Source: Bartonella queenslandensis AUST/NH15 (lineage in GTDB: Bacteria; Pseudomonadota; Alphaproteobacteria; Rhizobiales; Rhizobiaceae). Taken from it: DNA of 43,817 nt. The stretch lies in the NCBI RefSeq assembly GCF_000312585.1, contig NZ_HE997986.1:1-43817 (forward strand), written 5' to 3'. Shown in pieces: positions 27,030-36,807 of this stretch. A program made the translations under genes and the position numbers. How positions within the stretch are numbered: the first letter of the stretch is position 1; the number at the start of each line of letters is the position of its first letter. The notes beneath the pieces are model-generated. The model made no database searches. It saw nothing but the letters and a program-made list of their open reading frames with translations, and was not told the DNA's origin.

Positions 27030-30000
27030 TTAAGTTTGAAAGCCAATATTTTGAAGTTGAGAAATCAATCCTGCTGCAAAAGTAAAACGAGAAATATTAA
27101 GATCATTTTCAATAAGAGCGCTAATGCGGTTTGTGATATTATGAATATCGTCTTCTTTTGTTTTTTTCCAAGTGGCAAAAGGGTCCTCTTTTTTTCCATA
27201 ATTTTTGAGAATTTTCATAACGATTTTCCGTAAGCTTTTGGAAACATTTTCTTTGGCTTGGTTTAAAGCCATACTATCATAGTAATCAAGGATAGGAATT
27301 GTTCTTCTCGCTTCGTTAATTCGGTTTATACGAATGATTTGCGCAAATGAGAAATAGATTCCTGCGGTTTTAATAAGATCGCTGTTGCTTTGTTTTGCAA
27401 TTAAAGAAATATCACAGATAGTTGGAGCAGCTTCCAAGAGAGCTAATTGTTTTGCTAATGCTTTTGGTGCTCCTTCTTCACTGTAGTGTTGTGCTTTTTC
27501 TTCAATTTTTTGCTTAATATCGTTATCATGAGAATGCATAAGCTCTTTTTCAATAACACTACGGGCTTGTTTTAGTGTTTTTACAATTTCTTCTAATGGA
27601 CTTGAGAGATCCATGTTGTGCAAACCCCAATTGGTTGTTTCAAAAAGCATTGAGGTTATTGCTGCGTAGAATTTGTTTTGGACAAGACCGGGTATTTTGT
27701 TATCAAGTTTATCAATTTGATCAGACAATTGAGGAATTTCAAAACCATCACGGATGGCAATGAAAACGCGAATAATATTTTCAGCCTTTTTTTCTGTTGC
27801 ATCGCGTAGTTGATTAACAAAAGTAGGACCACCACGATTGACAATATCGTTAGCAATCAGCGTTGCAATAATATTACGACGCAATTGATGGTTAATGACT
27901 TCCTTCTCAAAATTTTCTTGAATTTGGGTTGGAAAATAATTCAGCAAAGCTGCGTTGAAATAGTGATCATCAACAATGGGGCTATTGGCAATTTCTTCTT
28001 TGAGCGTTAATTTAGCATAGGCAAAAATAACGGCAAGCTCTGGACGGATAAGACCTTTGCCTTGGGTTGTTCTTTGCCGTAAAACTTGCTCATCAGGGAG
28101 CACTTCAACTCTGCGATCTAGAAGCTTTCTTTGTTCCAAATCATGCATGAAGCGTATTTGATAGGGTAAATCAGCCGTGCCTTGGCTTTCTGCTAAAGAA
28201 AGGGCAAGGGGTTGTAGATAATTATTGCGCAGGACGAGTTGTTCGACTTGAGGAGTCATTTCTTTTAAGAGTTTATTGCGTTCTTCGCGGGTGAGTGTTT
28301 TAGCACGAAGTGCTGATGCAAGAACAATTTTGAGATTGACCTCAATATCTGAACAATTCACACCGGCAGAATTGTCAATGGCATCCGTATTGCAGCGACC
28401 ACCATTTGAGACATATTCAATCCGTCCACGTTGTGTAACACCAAGATTAGCACCTTCGCCAATAATTTTTGCACGTACCTGTTCTCCGGTAATGCGTATT
28501 GCATCATTTGCACGATCTCCTACTTGGGCATCATTTTCTGTTGTCGCACGGATATAAGTACCAATGCCACCAAACCATAAAAGATCAACAGGGGCTTTGA
28601 GAAGAGCAGAGATAATTTCAAAGGGGGTTCCTGTTTGTTTGTCGAAACCGATGGCTCTTGCTGCTTCAGGTGAGAGTGTAATGGTTTTCTCTTTTCGTGA
28701 GAAGATACCACCACCCTTTGATAATTTGCTTTGGTCGTAATCCTGCCAGCTCGAGCGAGGAAGTTTGAAGAGACGCCTGCGCTCTGCATAGCTTTCCTCT
28801 ATGTTTGGATTTGGATCAATAAAGATATCGCGGTGATCAAAAGCAGCAATCAATTTTGTTTGTTTGGAAAGGAGCATTCCATTACCAAAGACATCACCAG
28901 ACATATCACCAACACCAATACAGGTGAAGGGTGCTGTTTGAATATCGTGATTAAATGATTCTCGAAAATGTCTTTTGACGGCTTCCCATGCGCCTTTGGC
29001 TGTAATACCAATTTCTTTGTGGTCGTAGCCTGCTGAGCCACCAGAGGCAAAAGCATCATCGAGCCAAAAGCGTTTTTCTTGGCTGATAGCGTTGGCTGTA
29101 TCAGAAAAGGTGGCTGTCCCTTTGTCTGCTGCGACAACAAAATAGGGGTCAGGATCATCATGACAGATGATATTGTGGGGCGCACTGATTTTACCGTTAA
29201 CCAGATTGTCTGTGATGGAGAGTAAAGCCGTGATAAAGTCTGTATAAGCCTGTCGTGCTGCTTCTATGATGAGAGCACGGTCATTTGTTTGAGGAAGGCG
29301 ATGGGGATAAAATCCACCTTTTGCACCGGCAGGAACAATAACCGCATTTTTAACTTGTTGGGCTTTGACTAAGCTAAGCACTTCGGTACGATAATCTAAT
29401 GCGCGGTCAGACCAACGAATTCCGCCACGAGCGATAGGTCCAAAACGCAAATGGACCCCTTCAACTTCTGGTCCATAAACAAAAATTTCTCGATAAGGTC
29501 GTGGTTCAGGCAAACCTTCAATTTGGCGCGGATTTAATTTGGTGGCTAAAATACGCCGAGGACTGCCATCGCTAAGAGGGGTAAAGGCATTTGTTCGTAA
29601 ACTCGAATCGATAAGGTTGCAATAACGGCGTAAGATAAGATCATCATCTAAACCAGATACTTTCTGTAGTTTTTCTTCAATGCGCTTTTGAATAATCTGT
29701 TGGTTTCTTTCTCGTTCTTTTGCTGGATGACTTTGATGAAATTTTAAATGGAATAAAGCATAAAGCTCTTTAGTAATATCAGGATAAGTATTTAAAGTCT
29801 GGGCGACGCGGTCTTGCGAATAAGGAATTCCAGCTTGTTGGAGATAACGCCCGTAATGGCGCAAAATAACAATTTCATGCCAATCAAGCTCAGCAGTTTG
29901 GGTGAGGGCGTTAAAAGCGTCATTATCAGCATTTTGTGCCCAAATGGCTTCAAAGGTTTCGGCAAGCTTTTGACCCTCTTTTTCAAAATCGATACAGAGT

Positions 30001-31739
30001 TGGAAAGTACTTTCTAGTTGCATATCATGAAGATATACGGATTGTCCGTTGCCATCTGGTAACTTAAGGGTTTGTTCCGCAATAACGCGAAACCCCATAT
30101 TTTCAAGCAGTGGTACACGTTTGGAAAGAGCAAGGGCCTCATGGCGGTGAAAGAGCCGAAGAGAAATGTTCTGTTTTTCTTTGTTGTGTGCGTGATAAAA
30201 GGTCACAAAAAGGGGTTTTTTATCATGAAGACTTAGAATGTGTCTGGAATCTTTAATGGCATCTTCCGCTGAGAATAAATCACGATAGCTATTGGGAAAT
30301 TCACTGGCTAGACGGGTTTGCGGCTCTGTTGTTTTGTGGGTAAGAGCGATGGATTGAACACTATCTTCCCAACTTCGTGCGATTGAACGGACATGTTGTT
30401 CAAGTGTGGCGCGCTCGTGAAGTGGAACCGTTTCGCTTACTTTGCGATGAATAATATAATAAACACGGATAAGAGTGCTTTCTAAAAATAGCGGATAGGA
30501 TTCAAAAAAGTCGCCTTTATAAAGCCCAACAAAATGTTCACCAACTTTTTCACGGAGGCTGCTGCTGTATTGGTCACGTGGCACGTAGACAAGGATAGAA
30601 ACAAAGCGCCCAAAAGAATCAGTGTGAACAAGCACCCGCAAACGCGGACGCTCATCTAGTTGCAGGATAAGTTTGGCATTTTCTGTTAATGTATCAATAT
30701 CAGTACGAAACATCTCATCTCTTGGATAGGTTTCTAAAACACTGATGAGTGCTTTTCCTGAATAGTCAGAACGATTGTATCCAAGGCGTTGAATGATGGT
30801 TTGGGCTTTTTCTTTTAAGAAAGGAATTTGCAAAATAGAGCGTGTATAAGCTGAAGAGGTAAAAAGCCCTACAATGCGTAATTCTCCGCAGAGTTGGCCT
30901 TCTTTATCAAAGATTTTAAGACCAATATAGTCGAGCCAAACAGAACGGTGAACTTTGGAGCGGCTGTTCGCTTTTGTCACAATAAATAGGTTATCACTTT
31001 CCATAAAGGATAAGACTTCCTGAGGAGGTTCTTTCATACTTTCATTATCAACAATATGAATAGAAGCATCCCCGAGTATGCCAAGTTCAATGTTACTCGC
31101 GGTAAAGGATTTTAAAGGTTTCTGATCTTTGATGAAGTTGTAAGTGCGCATGCCAAGGAAGATGAAATTATCATCTGTAAGCCAGTGAAGAAATTCAATA
31201 GCCTTTTCGCCTTTTTGTTTGTAGTATGAGGGAAAGCTTGTTTGATAGGCATGAATGTGCTTTTCAACTTCTTCAAGCATCGGTTTCCAGTCTCGTACAG
31301 CAGCATTAACCTGCTCAAGAACTAAGGTGAGTTCATTTTCAAGTTTTTGTATCTGTTGTTTGTTTAAAGACTCGATGTGAATTTGCATCAGACTGATGCG
31401 TTTTCCAGAAGAACAATCAAGAATGGGGTGTGCAATCAAATAAATATGGTTTTTATGTTGATTGAAGACATTTAAAATAGAATCGAGAAGGAAGGGTTTG
31501 TTATCATTGACAAGCGTGACAACAGTTATAGGTCTGTTATTGCGGGTCAAATCTTGTTCAAAGCAGATGGTATTTTTTCCTGCCTGATGAAGATGGAAAG
31601 CTTTTACTGCGATGGCTGCGGCTTTTTGAAGTTCTGTATTTTCGTAATAAACAATATCTTCTTTATCAGTTTGAGCAAAAAGTATTTTTTCTATTTTATC
31701 TGGTGTGTTTTTTGTTTCTATTGTTGTTTGTTGCAACAC
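27030..31739 (-). CDS. NAD-specific glutamate dehydrogenase, large (about 180 kDa) type
   Basis: This 1569-residue enzyme belongs to the Bac_GDH family (PF05088), which deaminates glutamate to 2-oxoglutarate with NAD; the length is normal. The N-terminal half is regulatory (ACT-like segments such as ITVVTLVNDNKPFLLDSIL). The catalytic part begins around residue 690. Visible are GVHLRFGPIARGGIRWSDR, the substrate-lysine region VKNAVIVPAGAKGGFYP, CIGVGDMSGDVFGNGMLLS (NAD-binding) and DLLWFGGIGTYIRA. The GTG start at 31739 follows GGAGAGCGAAT; an overlapping ATG is out of frame. In bacteria that live on host amino acids this is a main route from glutamate into the TCA cycle. The gene is uninterrupted and stands alone. 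Confidence 0.95.
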   Translation of the reverse strand: MLQQTTIETKNTPDKIEKILFAQTDKEDIVYYENTELQKAAAIAVKAFHLHQAGKNTICFEQDLTRNNRPITVVTLVNDNKPFLLDSILNVFNQHKNHIYLIAHPILDCSSGKRISLMQIHIESLNKQQIQKLENELTLVLEQVNAAVRDWKPMLEEVEKHIHAYQTSFPSYYKQKGEKAIEFLHWLTDDNFIFLGMRTYNFIKDQKPLKSFTASNIELGILGDASIHIVDNESMKEPPQEVLSFMESDNLFIVTKANSRSKVHRSVWLDYIGLKIFDKEGQLCGELRIVGLFTSSAYTRSILQIPFLKEKAQTIIQRLGYNRSDYSGKALISVLETYPRDEMFRTDIDTLTENAKLILQLDERPRLRVLVHTDSFGRFVSILVYVPRDQYSSSLREKVGEHFVGLYKGDFFESYPLFLESTLIRVYYIIHRKVSETVPLHERATLEQHVRSIARSWEDSVQSIALTHKTTEPQTRLASEFPNSYRDLFSAEDAIKDSRHILSLHDKKPLFVTFYHAHNKEKQNISLRLFHRHEALALSKRVPLLENMGFRVIAEQTLKLPDGNGQSVYLHDMQLESTFQLCIDFEKEGQKLAETFEAIWAQNADNDAFNALTQTAELDWHEIVILRHYGRYLQQAGIPYSQDRVAQTLNTYPDITKELYALFHLKFHQSHPAKERERNQQIIQKRIEEKLQKVSGLDDDLILRRYCNLIDSSLRTNAFTPLSDGSPRRILATKLNPRQIEGLPEPRPYREIFVYGPEVEGVHLRFGPIARGGIRWSDRALDYRTEVLSLVKAQQVKNAVIVPAGAKGGFYPHRLPQTNDRALIIEAARQAYTDFITALLSITDNLVNGKISAPHNIICHDDPDPYFVVAADKGTATFSDTANAISQEKRFWLDDAFASGGSAGYDHKEIGITAKGAWEAVKRHFRESFNHDIQTAPFTCIGVGDMSGDVFGNGMLLSKQTKLIAAFDHRDIFIDPNPNIEESYAERRRLFKLPRSSWQDYDQSKLSKGGGIFSRKEKTITLSPEAARAIGFDKQTGTPFEIISALLKAPVDLLWFGGIGTYIRATTENDAQVGDRANDAIRITGEQVRAKIIGEGANLGVTQRGRIEYVSNGGRCNTDAIDNSAGVNCSDIEVNLKIVLASALRAKTLTREERNKLLKEMTPQVEQLVLRNNYLQPLALSLAESQGTADLPYQIRFMHDLEQRKLLDRRVEVLPDEQVLRQRTTQGKGLIRPELAVIFAYAKLTLKEEIANSPIVDDHYFNAALLNYFPTQIQENFEKEVINHQLRRNIIATLIANDIVNRGGPTFVNQLRDATEKKAENIIRVFIAIRDGFEIPQLSDQIDKLDNKIPGLVQNKFYAAITSMLFETTNWGLHNMDLSSPLEEIVKTLKQARSVIEKELMHSHDNDIKQKIEEKAQHYSEEGAPKALAKQLALLEAAPTICDISLIAKQSNSDLIKTAGIYFSFAQIIRINRINEARRTIPILDYYDSMALNQAKENVSKSLRKIVMKILKNYGKKEDPFATWKKTKEDDIHNITNRISALIENDLNISRFTFAAGLISQLQNIGFQT

Positions 31740-32021
31740 ATTCGCTCTCCATTTTTGCTCTTCAGGTCTTTTCTTGCTTTGTTTTCATAGTTAAGAGCAG
31801 ACCATTATATTTTCCTACACTGTAACATTTTCTTCCTAAAGAAAATAGCTCTTTATTTGAAAAGAATGACAATGTTTTTATTATTTTTTAGTAATAATTT
31901 GTACTTTGAAAGAAATATTTTACACCAATGAAAGGGACTTTTTAGTATTTTTGTATATTAATAGTTTGCTTTTCTAATTATATGAAATGAAAGTAAAGAA
32001 AGAATTAGAAGTAAAGAGAGA

Positions 32022-32678
32022 ATGACCCGTTTACCAGAAAGACTTTTAAGTGGTTACAAAAACTTTATAAATAATCATTTTTCATATAAAACAGAACATT
32101 ATCAGCAATTGGCGATCGAGGGGCAAAAACCTGAAGTTTTAGTTATTGCTTGCTGTGATTCGCGTGCGATCCCAGAAATGATTTTTGATGCTAAGCCTGG
32201 GGAAATTTTTACCCTGCGCAACGTGGCAAATGTGGTTCCGCCTTTTTCTCCTGATAACAAATATCATGCAACATCAGCGGCTCTTGAATATGCTGTGCAA
32301 TTGCTTGAGGTAAAACATATTGTTGTTTTTGGTCATGCTCATTGTGGAGGTATTCATACTGCTCTTAAGGAGACGTGTAAATCTTTACCTTCAAATGATT
32401 TTATTGGCCAATGGATTAGTCTTTTAGCACCAGCAGCAGAAGTCGTTTTGAGTAATAAATCACTGTCTTGGCCAGAAAAACAGACGGCTTTAGAGCAGCT
32501 TTCTATTCGCCATTCGTTGAGAAATTTAGAGACGTTTCCGTGGATAAAGTTCCGAAAAGATCAAGGTATTTTAACATTGCATGGGGTTTGGTTTGATATC
32601 TCTAGTGGGAAATTATGGAATGTGGAACAAGAAACAGGTTGTTTTATGCGTGTTGAAGTTGAAAGTTTTGAAGGATAG
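32022..32678 (+). CDS. Beta-class carbonic anhydrase
   Basis: This 218-residue zinc enzyme interconverts CO2 and bicarbonate. Zinc ligands are visible in the usual order: Cys in ACCDSR with its Asp-Arg dyad (residues 44-49), and HAHCGG (His and Cys, about 105-110). NVANVVPPF and ATSAALEYAV are the family's other conserved blocks. The ATG at 32022 follows GTAAAGAGAGA. It stands alone, divergent from glutamate dehydrogenase. A bicarbonate supply would serve carboxylation steps in low-CO2 conditions. Confidence 0.94.
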   Translation: MTRLPERLLSGYKNFINNHFSYKTEHYQQLAIEGQKPEVLVIACCDSRAIPEMIFDAKPGEIFTLRNVANVVPPFSPDNKYHATSAALEYAVQLLEVKHIVVFGHAHCGGIHTALKETCKSLPSNDFIGQWISLLAPAAEVVLSNKSLSWPEKQTALEQLSIRHSLRNLETFPWIKFRKDQGILTLHGVWFDISSGKLWNVEQETGCFMRVEVESFEG

Positions 32679-32734
32679 TATTGTAGTATTTGCTGTTTTT
32701 ATTTCTTCGTATAAAAAGACATTTTATGATAAAA

Positions 32735-32925
32735 CTTGACAAAGCTGGGGTTTTATTGTTTGAAGGAGCAAGCTTTCAGTGACAAAATTAACTTGGAGCC
32801 ACCGACTGAGACCCCAATGCAAGGGTATGAAGAGATCTCAGAGGTCAACATTCGACGGCGCGATGCGTTCTCGGGTGCTATTTTGGTTTGTTCGTTATGC
32901 AACTTTATTTGCAACAATGAGGTAA
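32735..32925 (+). ncRNA. Probable structured RNA/leader upstream of ffh
   Basis: The 5' flank of ffh is less AT-rich than other gaps and contains a possible pairing TGGGGT (about 32741-32746) with ACCCCA (about 32811-32816), enclosing a small hairpin (GAAGG…CTTTC, 32762-32777). GCCACCGACTGAGACCCC and GGCGCGATGCG appear unusually conserved-looking for non-coding DNA here. I recall a Rhizobiales RNA motif named after ffh in this position, but this match is from memory only. It might be a cis-acting leader or a separate small RNA. The overlapping 66-codon open frame has no protein-like features. Confidence 0.5.
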
Positions 32926-34491
32926 ATGATGTTTGAATCCTTGCAAGAGCGACTTGGTTCTATCCTGTCTCATTTAACAGGGCGTGGTGCTTTGTCGGAC
33001 CAGGATGTTGCAGAGGCGCTGCGTGAAATTCGTCGCGCTTTATTGGAAGCTGATGTTGCCCTTGATGTTGTTCGTGCTTTTACCGATAGGGTTCGGGAAA
33101 AAGCTGTTGGAACCGAAATTGTTAAATCAATTAAACCAGGCCAAATGGTGGTTAAAATTGTTCATGACGAATTGGTTCGTATTCTTGGAAATGAAAGCGT
33201 TCTGAGTGATTTGAATGCACCAGCGCCAGTTGTTGTCATGATGATTGGTTTGCAAGGTTCCGGAAAAACAACCACAACAGCAAAGCTTGCAAAACGTTTC
33301 ACTGATAAGCACAATAAAAAAGTTCTCATGGCGTCTTTAGATACACGTCGTCCTGCTGCGCAAGAGCAATTGCGCCAATTGGGAGAACAAGCGAAACTTG
33401 CAAGTCTGCCTATTATTGCCGGACAACTGCCCGTTGATATTGCATCACGTGCTGTGCAGGCTGCTAAATTGGGCGGTTATGATGTGCTTCTTCTTGATAC
33501 GGCAGGACGTAATCATATTGATGAAGCTTTGATGCTTGAATTGGCTGAAATTAAAGCATGTTCTCTTCCTCATGAGATTATGTTGGTTGCTGATAGTTTA
33601 ACGGGGCAAGACGCCGTTCATCTTGCTCGTTCTTTTGATGAACGTGTAGGGATTACAGGGATTATTTTAACACGGATGGATAGTGATGGGCGTGGGGGTG
33701 CTGCTCTTTCTATGCGTGCTGTTACAGGCAAGCCGATTAAAGCAATCGGAACCGGTGAAAAAATAGAAGACTTGGAAGAGTTTCATCCCAGTCGTATTGC
33801 TGATCGTATTCTCGGGATGGGGGATATTGTTTCTTTGGTTGAAAAAGCTGCTGAAGCAATGGATCATGAAAAAGCTGCTGCTTTTGCAAAAAAAATGCAG
33901 AGCGGCAAATTTGATCTAAATGATCTTGCAGAACAGTTGCAGAAAATGAAAAAACTGGGTGGAATGGGCGGCATTATGGGCATGTTGCCAGGATTGGGCA
34001 AGGTCAAAGAGCAGATTGCGGCAGCCGGTCTTGATGACCGTTTGTTTAATCGTCAATTGGCTATTATTTCATCTATGACACCGCAAGAGCGTATGAATCC
34101 AGAGCTTTTAAAACATAGCCGCAAACAACGAATTGCTAAGGGGTCTGGAACAACGGCGGCTGATATTAATAAACTTTTGAAGATGTATCGCCAAATGGCT
34201 GATATGATGAAAGCCATGGGGGGTAAGGGCAAAAGTAGTTTGATGGGAAAAATGTTAGGAGGTCTTGGATCCAAAATGGGATTTGGAGGAATGGGAGGTG
34301 CTGATTCTCCAGCTATGCCTGATTTATCGGGATTGGATTTGAAACAACTCTCAACACTTCAAAAGCAGATTAAAAATGATAATGGAGGGAAGCTCTTGCC
34401 TGGACTTCCCGGACGTGACCCTACATTTCCTGGTCTTTCCAATGGTATTGCCGATAGGGGAAAACTTCCTCAGCATCTTAAGAAAAAATAA
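32926..34491 (+). CDS. ffh: Signal recognition particle protein Ffh
   Basis: Ffh binds signal sequences of nascent membrane proteins and, with 4.5S RNA, delivers ribosomes to FtsY. The 521-residue protein has the N-domain helices (MFESLQERLGSILSHLTGRG), a GTPase G-domain with P-loop GLQGSGKTTTTAKLA (about residues 107-121), DTRRPAAQEQLRQLGEQ, DTAGR and TRMDSDGRGGAAL. The Met-rich M-domain (about 325-450; KMQSGKFDLND and GMGGIMGMLPGLG) contains the RNA-binding helix. ATG at 32926 or 32929 lies behind GAGGT. It heads the ffh–chorismate mutase–rpsP run. Confidence 0.96.
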   Translation: MMFESLQERLGSILSHLTGRGALSDQDVAEALREIRRALLEADVALDVVRAFTDRVREKAVGTEIVKSIKPGQMVVKIVHDELVRILGNESVLSDLNAPAPVVVMMIGLQGSGKTTTTAKLAKRFTDKHNKKVLMASLDTRRPAAQEQLRQLGEQAKLASLPIIAGQLPVDIASRAVQAAKLGGYDVLLLDTAGRNHIDEALMLELAEIKACSLPHEIMLVADSLTGQDAVHLARSFDERVGITGIILTRMDSDGRGGAALSMRAVTGKPIKAIGTGEKIEDLEEFHPSRIADRILGMGDIVSLVEKAAEAMDHEKAAAFAKKMQSGKFDLNDLAEQLQKMKKLGGMGGIMGMLPGLGKVKEQIAAAGLDDRLFNRQLAIISSMTPQERMNPELLKHSRKQRIAKGSGTTAADINKLLKMYRQMADMMKAMGGKGKSSLMGKMLGGLGSKMGFGGMGGADSPAMPDLSGLDLKQLSTLQKQIKNDNGGKLLPGLPGRDPTFPGLSNGIADRGKLPQHLKKK

Positions 34492-34512
34492 TATGTAGAG
34501 AGGGAAAGGAAT

Positions 34513-34845
34513 ATGATGCAGGAAACAGTATTAAATGAATTGGCACATTTACGAGCATCTATTGATAATTTTGATGCAACTTTGATTCATATTTTAGCAG
34601 AGCGTTTTCGTTGTACGAAAATGATTGGGCAGTTAAAAGCGCGTTATGATTTGCCTAAAGTCGATCCTCTGCGTGAGCAACATCAGATAGCCCGTTTACG
34701 GCAATTGGCGATAGATAGTCATCTTGATCCTGATTTTGCTGAAAGATTTTTAAAGTTTATTATTAAAGAAGTTGTGCATCATCATGAAATTATTGCTGAA
34801 GAGCAAAAAATAAAAAAAGTCAATTTAAACGAAAGCCAGAGCTGA
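34513..34845 (+). CDS. Chorismate mutase (AroQ type)
   Basis: This short, all-helical protein of 110 residues converts chorismate to prephenate for phenylalanine and tyrosine. Conserved features of the AroQ fold are LRASIDNFDATLIHILAERF (first helix), KARYDLPKVDPLREQ (the conserved Lys-Ala-x-x-Asp-Leu-Pro/Arg region) and the C-terminal helix FLKFIIKEVVHHHEII. Two ATG codons (34513, 34516) follow AAAGGAAT. Position between ffh and rpsP is typical of Rhizobiales. TyrC at 5038 uses its product. Confidence 0.9.
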   Translation: MMQETVLNELAHLRASIDNFDATLIHILAERFRCTKMIGQLKARYDLPKVDPLREQHQIARLRQLAIDSHLDPDFAERFLKFIIKEVVHHHEIIAEEQKIKKVNLNESQS

Positions 34846-34861
34846 CAATAGGAGATAAAAT

Positions 34862-35236
34862 ATGGCATTGAAAATTCGTTTGTCCCGTGGAGGTTCAAAA
34901 AAACGTCCTTACTATCATATCGTCGTTGCAGATGTTCGTAGTCCGCGCGATGGGCGTTTTCTTGAACGTGTTGGTGCATGGGATCCAATGTTGCCTAAAG
35001 ATGGACCGAGGGTAAAACTTAATGAAGAACGTATCCAATATTGGCTTGGGCAAGGAGCTCAACCAACGGATCGCGTTTTACGGTTTTTAGATGCAGCTGG
35101 CTTAAAAAAGCGTCCAACCCGCAATAATCCTCATAAAGGTGAACCGGGCAAAAAAGCACAAGAACGTATAGCAGCAGCAAAGCAAGCGGCAGAGGATGCG
35201 GCAGCTGCGGTTGAAACAGAAGCTGCTTCAGAATAA
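34862..35236 (+). CDS. rpsP: 30S ribosomal protein S16
   Basis: S16 is a 30S assembly protein. Its 124 residues begin [28 protein letters not shown] (classical S16 start; residues 1-28 summarised) with [10 protein letters not shown] next. The core is about 80 residues, followed by the extended Ala/Glu-rich tail usual in alphaproteobacteria ([13 protein letters not shown]). GGAGATAAAATATG gives a strong start. The rimM and trmD genes that often follow rpsP are not here; a terminator-like hairpin lies downstream. Confidence 0.97.
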   Translation: MALKIRLSRGGSKKRPYYHIVVADVRSPRDGRFLERVGAWDPMLPKDGPRVKLNEERIQYWLGQGAQPTDRVLRFLDAAGLKKRPTRNNPHKGEPGKKAQERIAAAKQAAEDAAAAVETEAASE

Positions 35237-35290
35237 GAAATGTGATTGTTTAATCAACGCCTCTTTAAAAGTTTGAGAAGAATAAATGTT

Positions 35291-35325
35291 ATCCGTTTTT
35301 GATCGGCAAAAACGGATCTTCTTTA
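35291..35325 (+). terminator. Intrinsic terminator-like hairpin after rpsP
   Basis: A perfect 11-bp inverted repeat ATCCGTTTTTG / CAAAAACGGAT (35291-35301 and 35307-35317) has a 5-nt loop (ATCGG). CTTCTTT follows, a weak T-rich tail. It lies 55 bp after the rpsP stop and before the convergent SDHAF4-like gene, so it most likely ends the ffh–rpsP transcript. Confidence 0.7.
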
Positions 35326-35398
35326 AGGGGGCGTTTATTTAAAAAATGTTGGTTTTTAAAGTTCGATTTTAGAAATCTATGGCTTTAAAAGTATGACT

Positions 35399-35614
35399 TT
35401 AAAAATCAATGGCGCGGCCTTTAATTTCCCAGTCTCCATAGCGGGATGGATCTTTTCCGCCGCGTCCACCGTTTTCCAACGGTTGTTCTTTTGTTGTTTC
35501 GTCTTTTCGTCTTTCTTCGGCTTCTTTGAGAGCGCGTTGTGCTGCGGGAGAAAGGGATGGCTGTTTAACGACAGTTAAATTTTTTTTGCTTATTTTTTCA
35601 TCTTTTTTATTCAT
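35399..35614 (-). CDS. DUF1674/SDHAF4-like succinate dehydrogenase assembly factor
   Basis: This 71-residue protein has the diagnostic C-terminal block GGRGGKDPSRYGDWEIKGRA, followed by IDF (residues 49-71). In mitochondria and alphaproteobacteria the family (SDHAF4/Sdh8, SdhE-independent) helps flavinated SdhA assemble into complex II. The N-terminal half is basic and Glu-rich, probably disordered. It runs convergently with rpsP and divergently from htpX, 83 bp apart. Function here is inferred from the conserved motif only. Confidence 0.88.
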   Translation of the reverse strand: MNKKDEKISKKNLTVVKQPSLSPAAQRALKEAEERRKDETTKEQPLENGGRGGKDPSRYGDWEIKGRAIDF

Positions 35615-35697
35615 TTTACACCTATTCCATTGAAGAAGCAGAAAGAAAACCCCATCATATAGTATTGGTAGACTTTTATCATGGAGTTTTTTGAGTA

Positions 35698-36747
35698 ATG
35701 AATATAATGCGTACAGCCATGCTTTTGGCTTTTATGACGGCTCTCTTTATGGGGGTTGGTTATCTTGTTGGAGGGGGCAGTGGTATGGTCATTGCTCTTT
35801 TGATGGCAAGTGGTTTAAACTTTTTTTCTTATTGGAATTCAGATAAAATTGTTTTACGCATGTACGGGGCGCGTGAAGTTGATCAGCATTCCTCGCCTGT
35901 TTATTATAAGATTGTAAGCGATTTAGCTAAAAAAGCTTCTCTTCCTCAACCAAAAATTTATGTCATTGATAATGCACAGCCAAATGCTTTTGCAACGGGA
36001 CGTAATCCGCAAAATGCTGCTGTTGCCGCGAGTACTGGGTTGTTGGAGCGGTTAAGTGCTGAGGAAATTGCTGGCGTTATGGCACATGAGCTCGCACATA
36101 TCGAGCATCGTGATACCTTAACCATGACTCTAACAGCAACAATTGCAGGGGCAATTTCAATGCTTGGTAATTTTGCTTTTTTTATGGGGGGACAGCGCAG
36201 CTCTTCAGAAGATTCTCATGGCGCAGGGGCAATTGGAGGATTTATTGCACTGCTTGTGGCACCTTTTGCTGCAATGCTCGTACAAATGGCAATTAGCCGT
36301 ACGCGTGAATATGCTGCGGATCGGAGAGGGGCTGAAATATGCGGTAATCCTTTATGGTTAGCTTCGGCATTGCGTAAAATTGCTGATGGGGGGCGTGGCG
36401 TTTACAATGAAGAAGCAGAGCATAATCCAGCAACAGCACATCTATTTATTATCAATCCTTTGAGTGGTGAGGGAGCGGATAGTCTTTTTTCGACACATCC
36501 CGCAACGGTAAATCGTATTGCTGCTCTTTATCGGCAAGCAGAAGAGATGAAAAGGACTCTTGCTGAAAATGGGGGATGGAATGAAGAAAGCAGTATGAAT
36601 AAAAAAAACAATAATGAGATGAATTATGGAGATTTTCGTAGTGATCAGGCTTATGCATCAGGAGAGCAAGAAAACAGTACTTTTCAGCGTATGACAAAAC
36701 GTCCTTCTTGGCTTCGTTATGACAATTCAAAAAGATCTCGTTCATAG
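35698..36747 (+). CDS. htpX: Zinc metalloprotease HtpX
   Basis: HtpX is an inner-membrane M48B protease that removes damaged membrane proteins with FtsH. The 349-residue protein has two N-terminal spans (about 6-45), the zinc motif HELAH (His130, Glu131, His134) and the third ligand region REYAADRRG (about 204). Two more hydrophobic spans lie between them ([15 protein letters not shown]-like and [17 protein letters not shown]). The C-terminus carries an additional charged tail ([15 protein letters not shown]) seen in rhizobial HtpX. The ATG at 35698 fits the alignment; ribosome site weak. It is followed 60 bp later by rsmB on the same strand. Confidence 0.94.
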   Translation: MNIMRTAMLLAFMTALFMGVGYLVGGGSGMVIALLMASGLNFFSYWNSDKIVLRMYGAREVDQHSSPVYYKIVSDLAKKASLPQPKIYVIDNAQPNAFATGRNPQNAAVAASTGLLERLSAEEIAGVMAHELAHIEHRDTLTMTLTATIAGAISMLGNFAFFMGGQRSSSEDSHGAGAIGGFIALLVAPFAAMLVQMAISRTREYAADRRGAEICGNPLWLASALRKIADGGRGVYNEEAEHNPATAHLFIINPLSGEGADSLFSTHPATVNRIAALYRQAEEMKRTLAENGGWNEESSMNKKNNNEMNYGDFRSDQAYASGEQENSTFQRMTKRPSWLRYDNSKRSRS

Positions 36748-36807
36748 AACCTTCGAGGAGATTTCTGAGGAATTTCTTGAGAAAACAGTGATATAAAGGT
36801 TGTTGTT

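Noticed and set aside
32736-32936. A 66-codon open frame upstream of ffh
   Set aside because: It overlaps the ffh start and the structured leader, has no ribosome site and no protein-like pattern. A non-coding role explains the region better.
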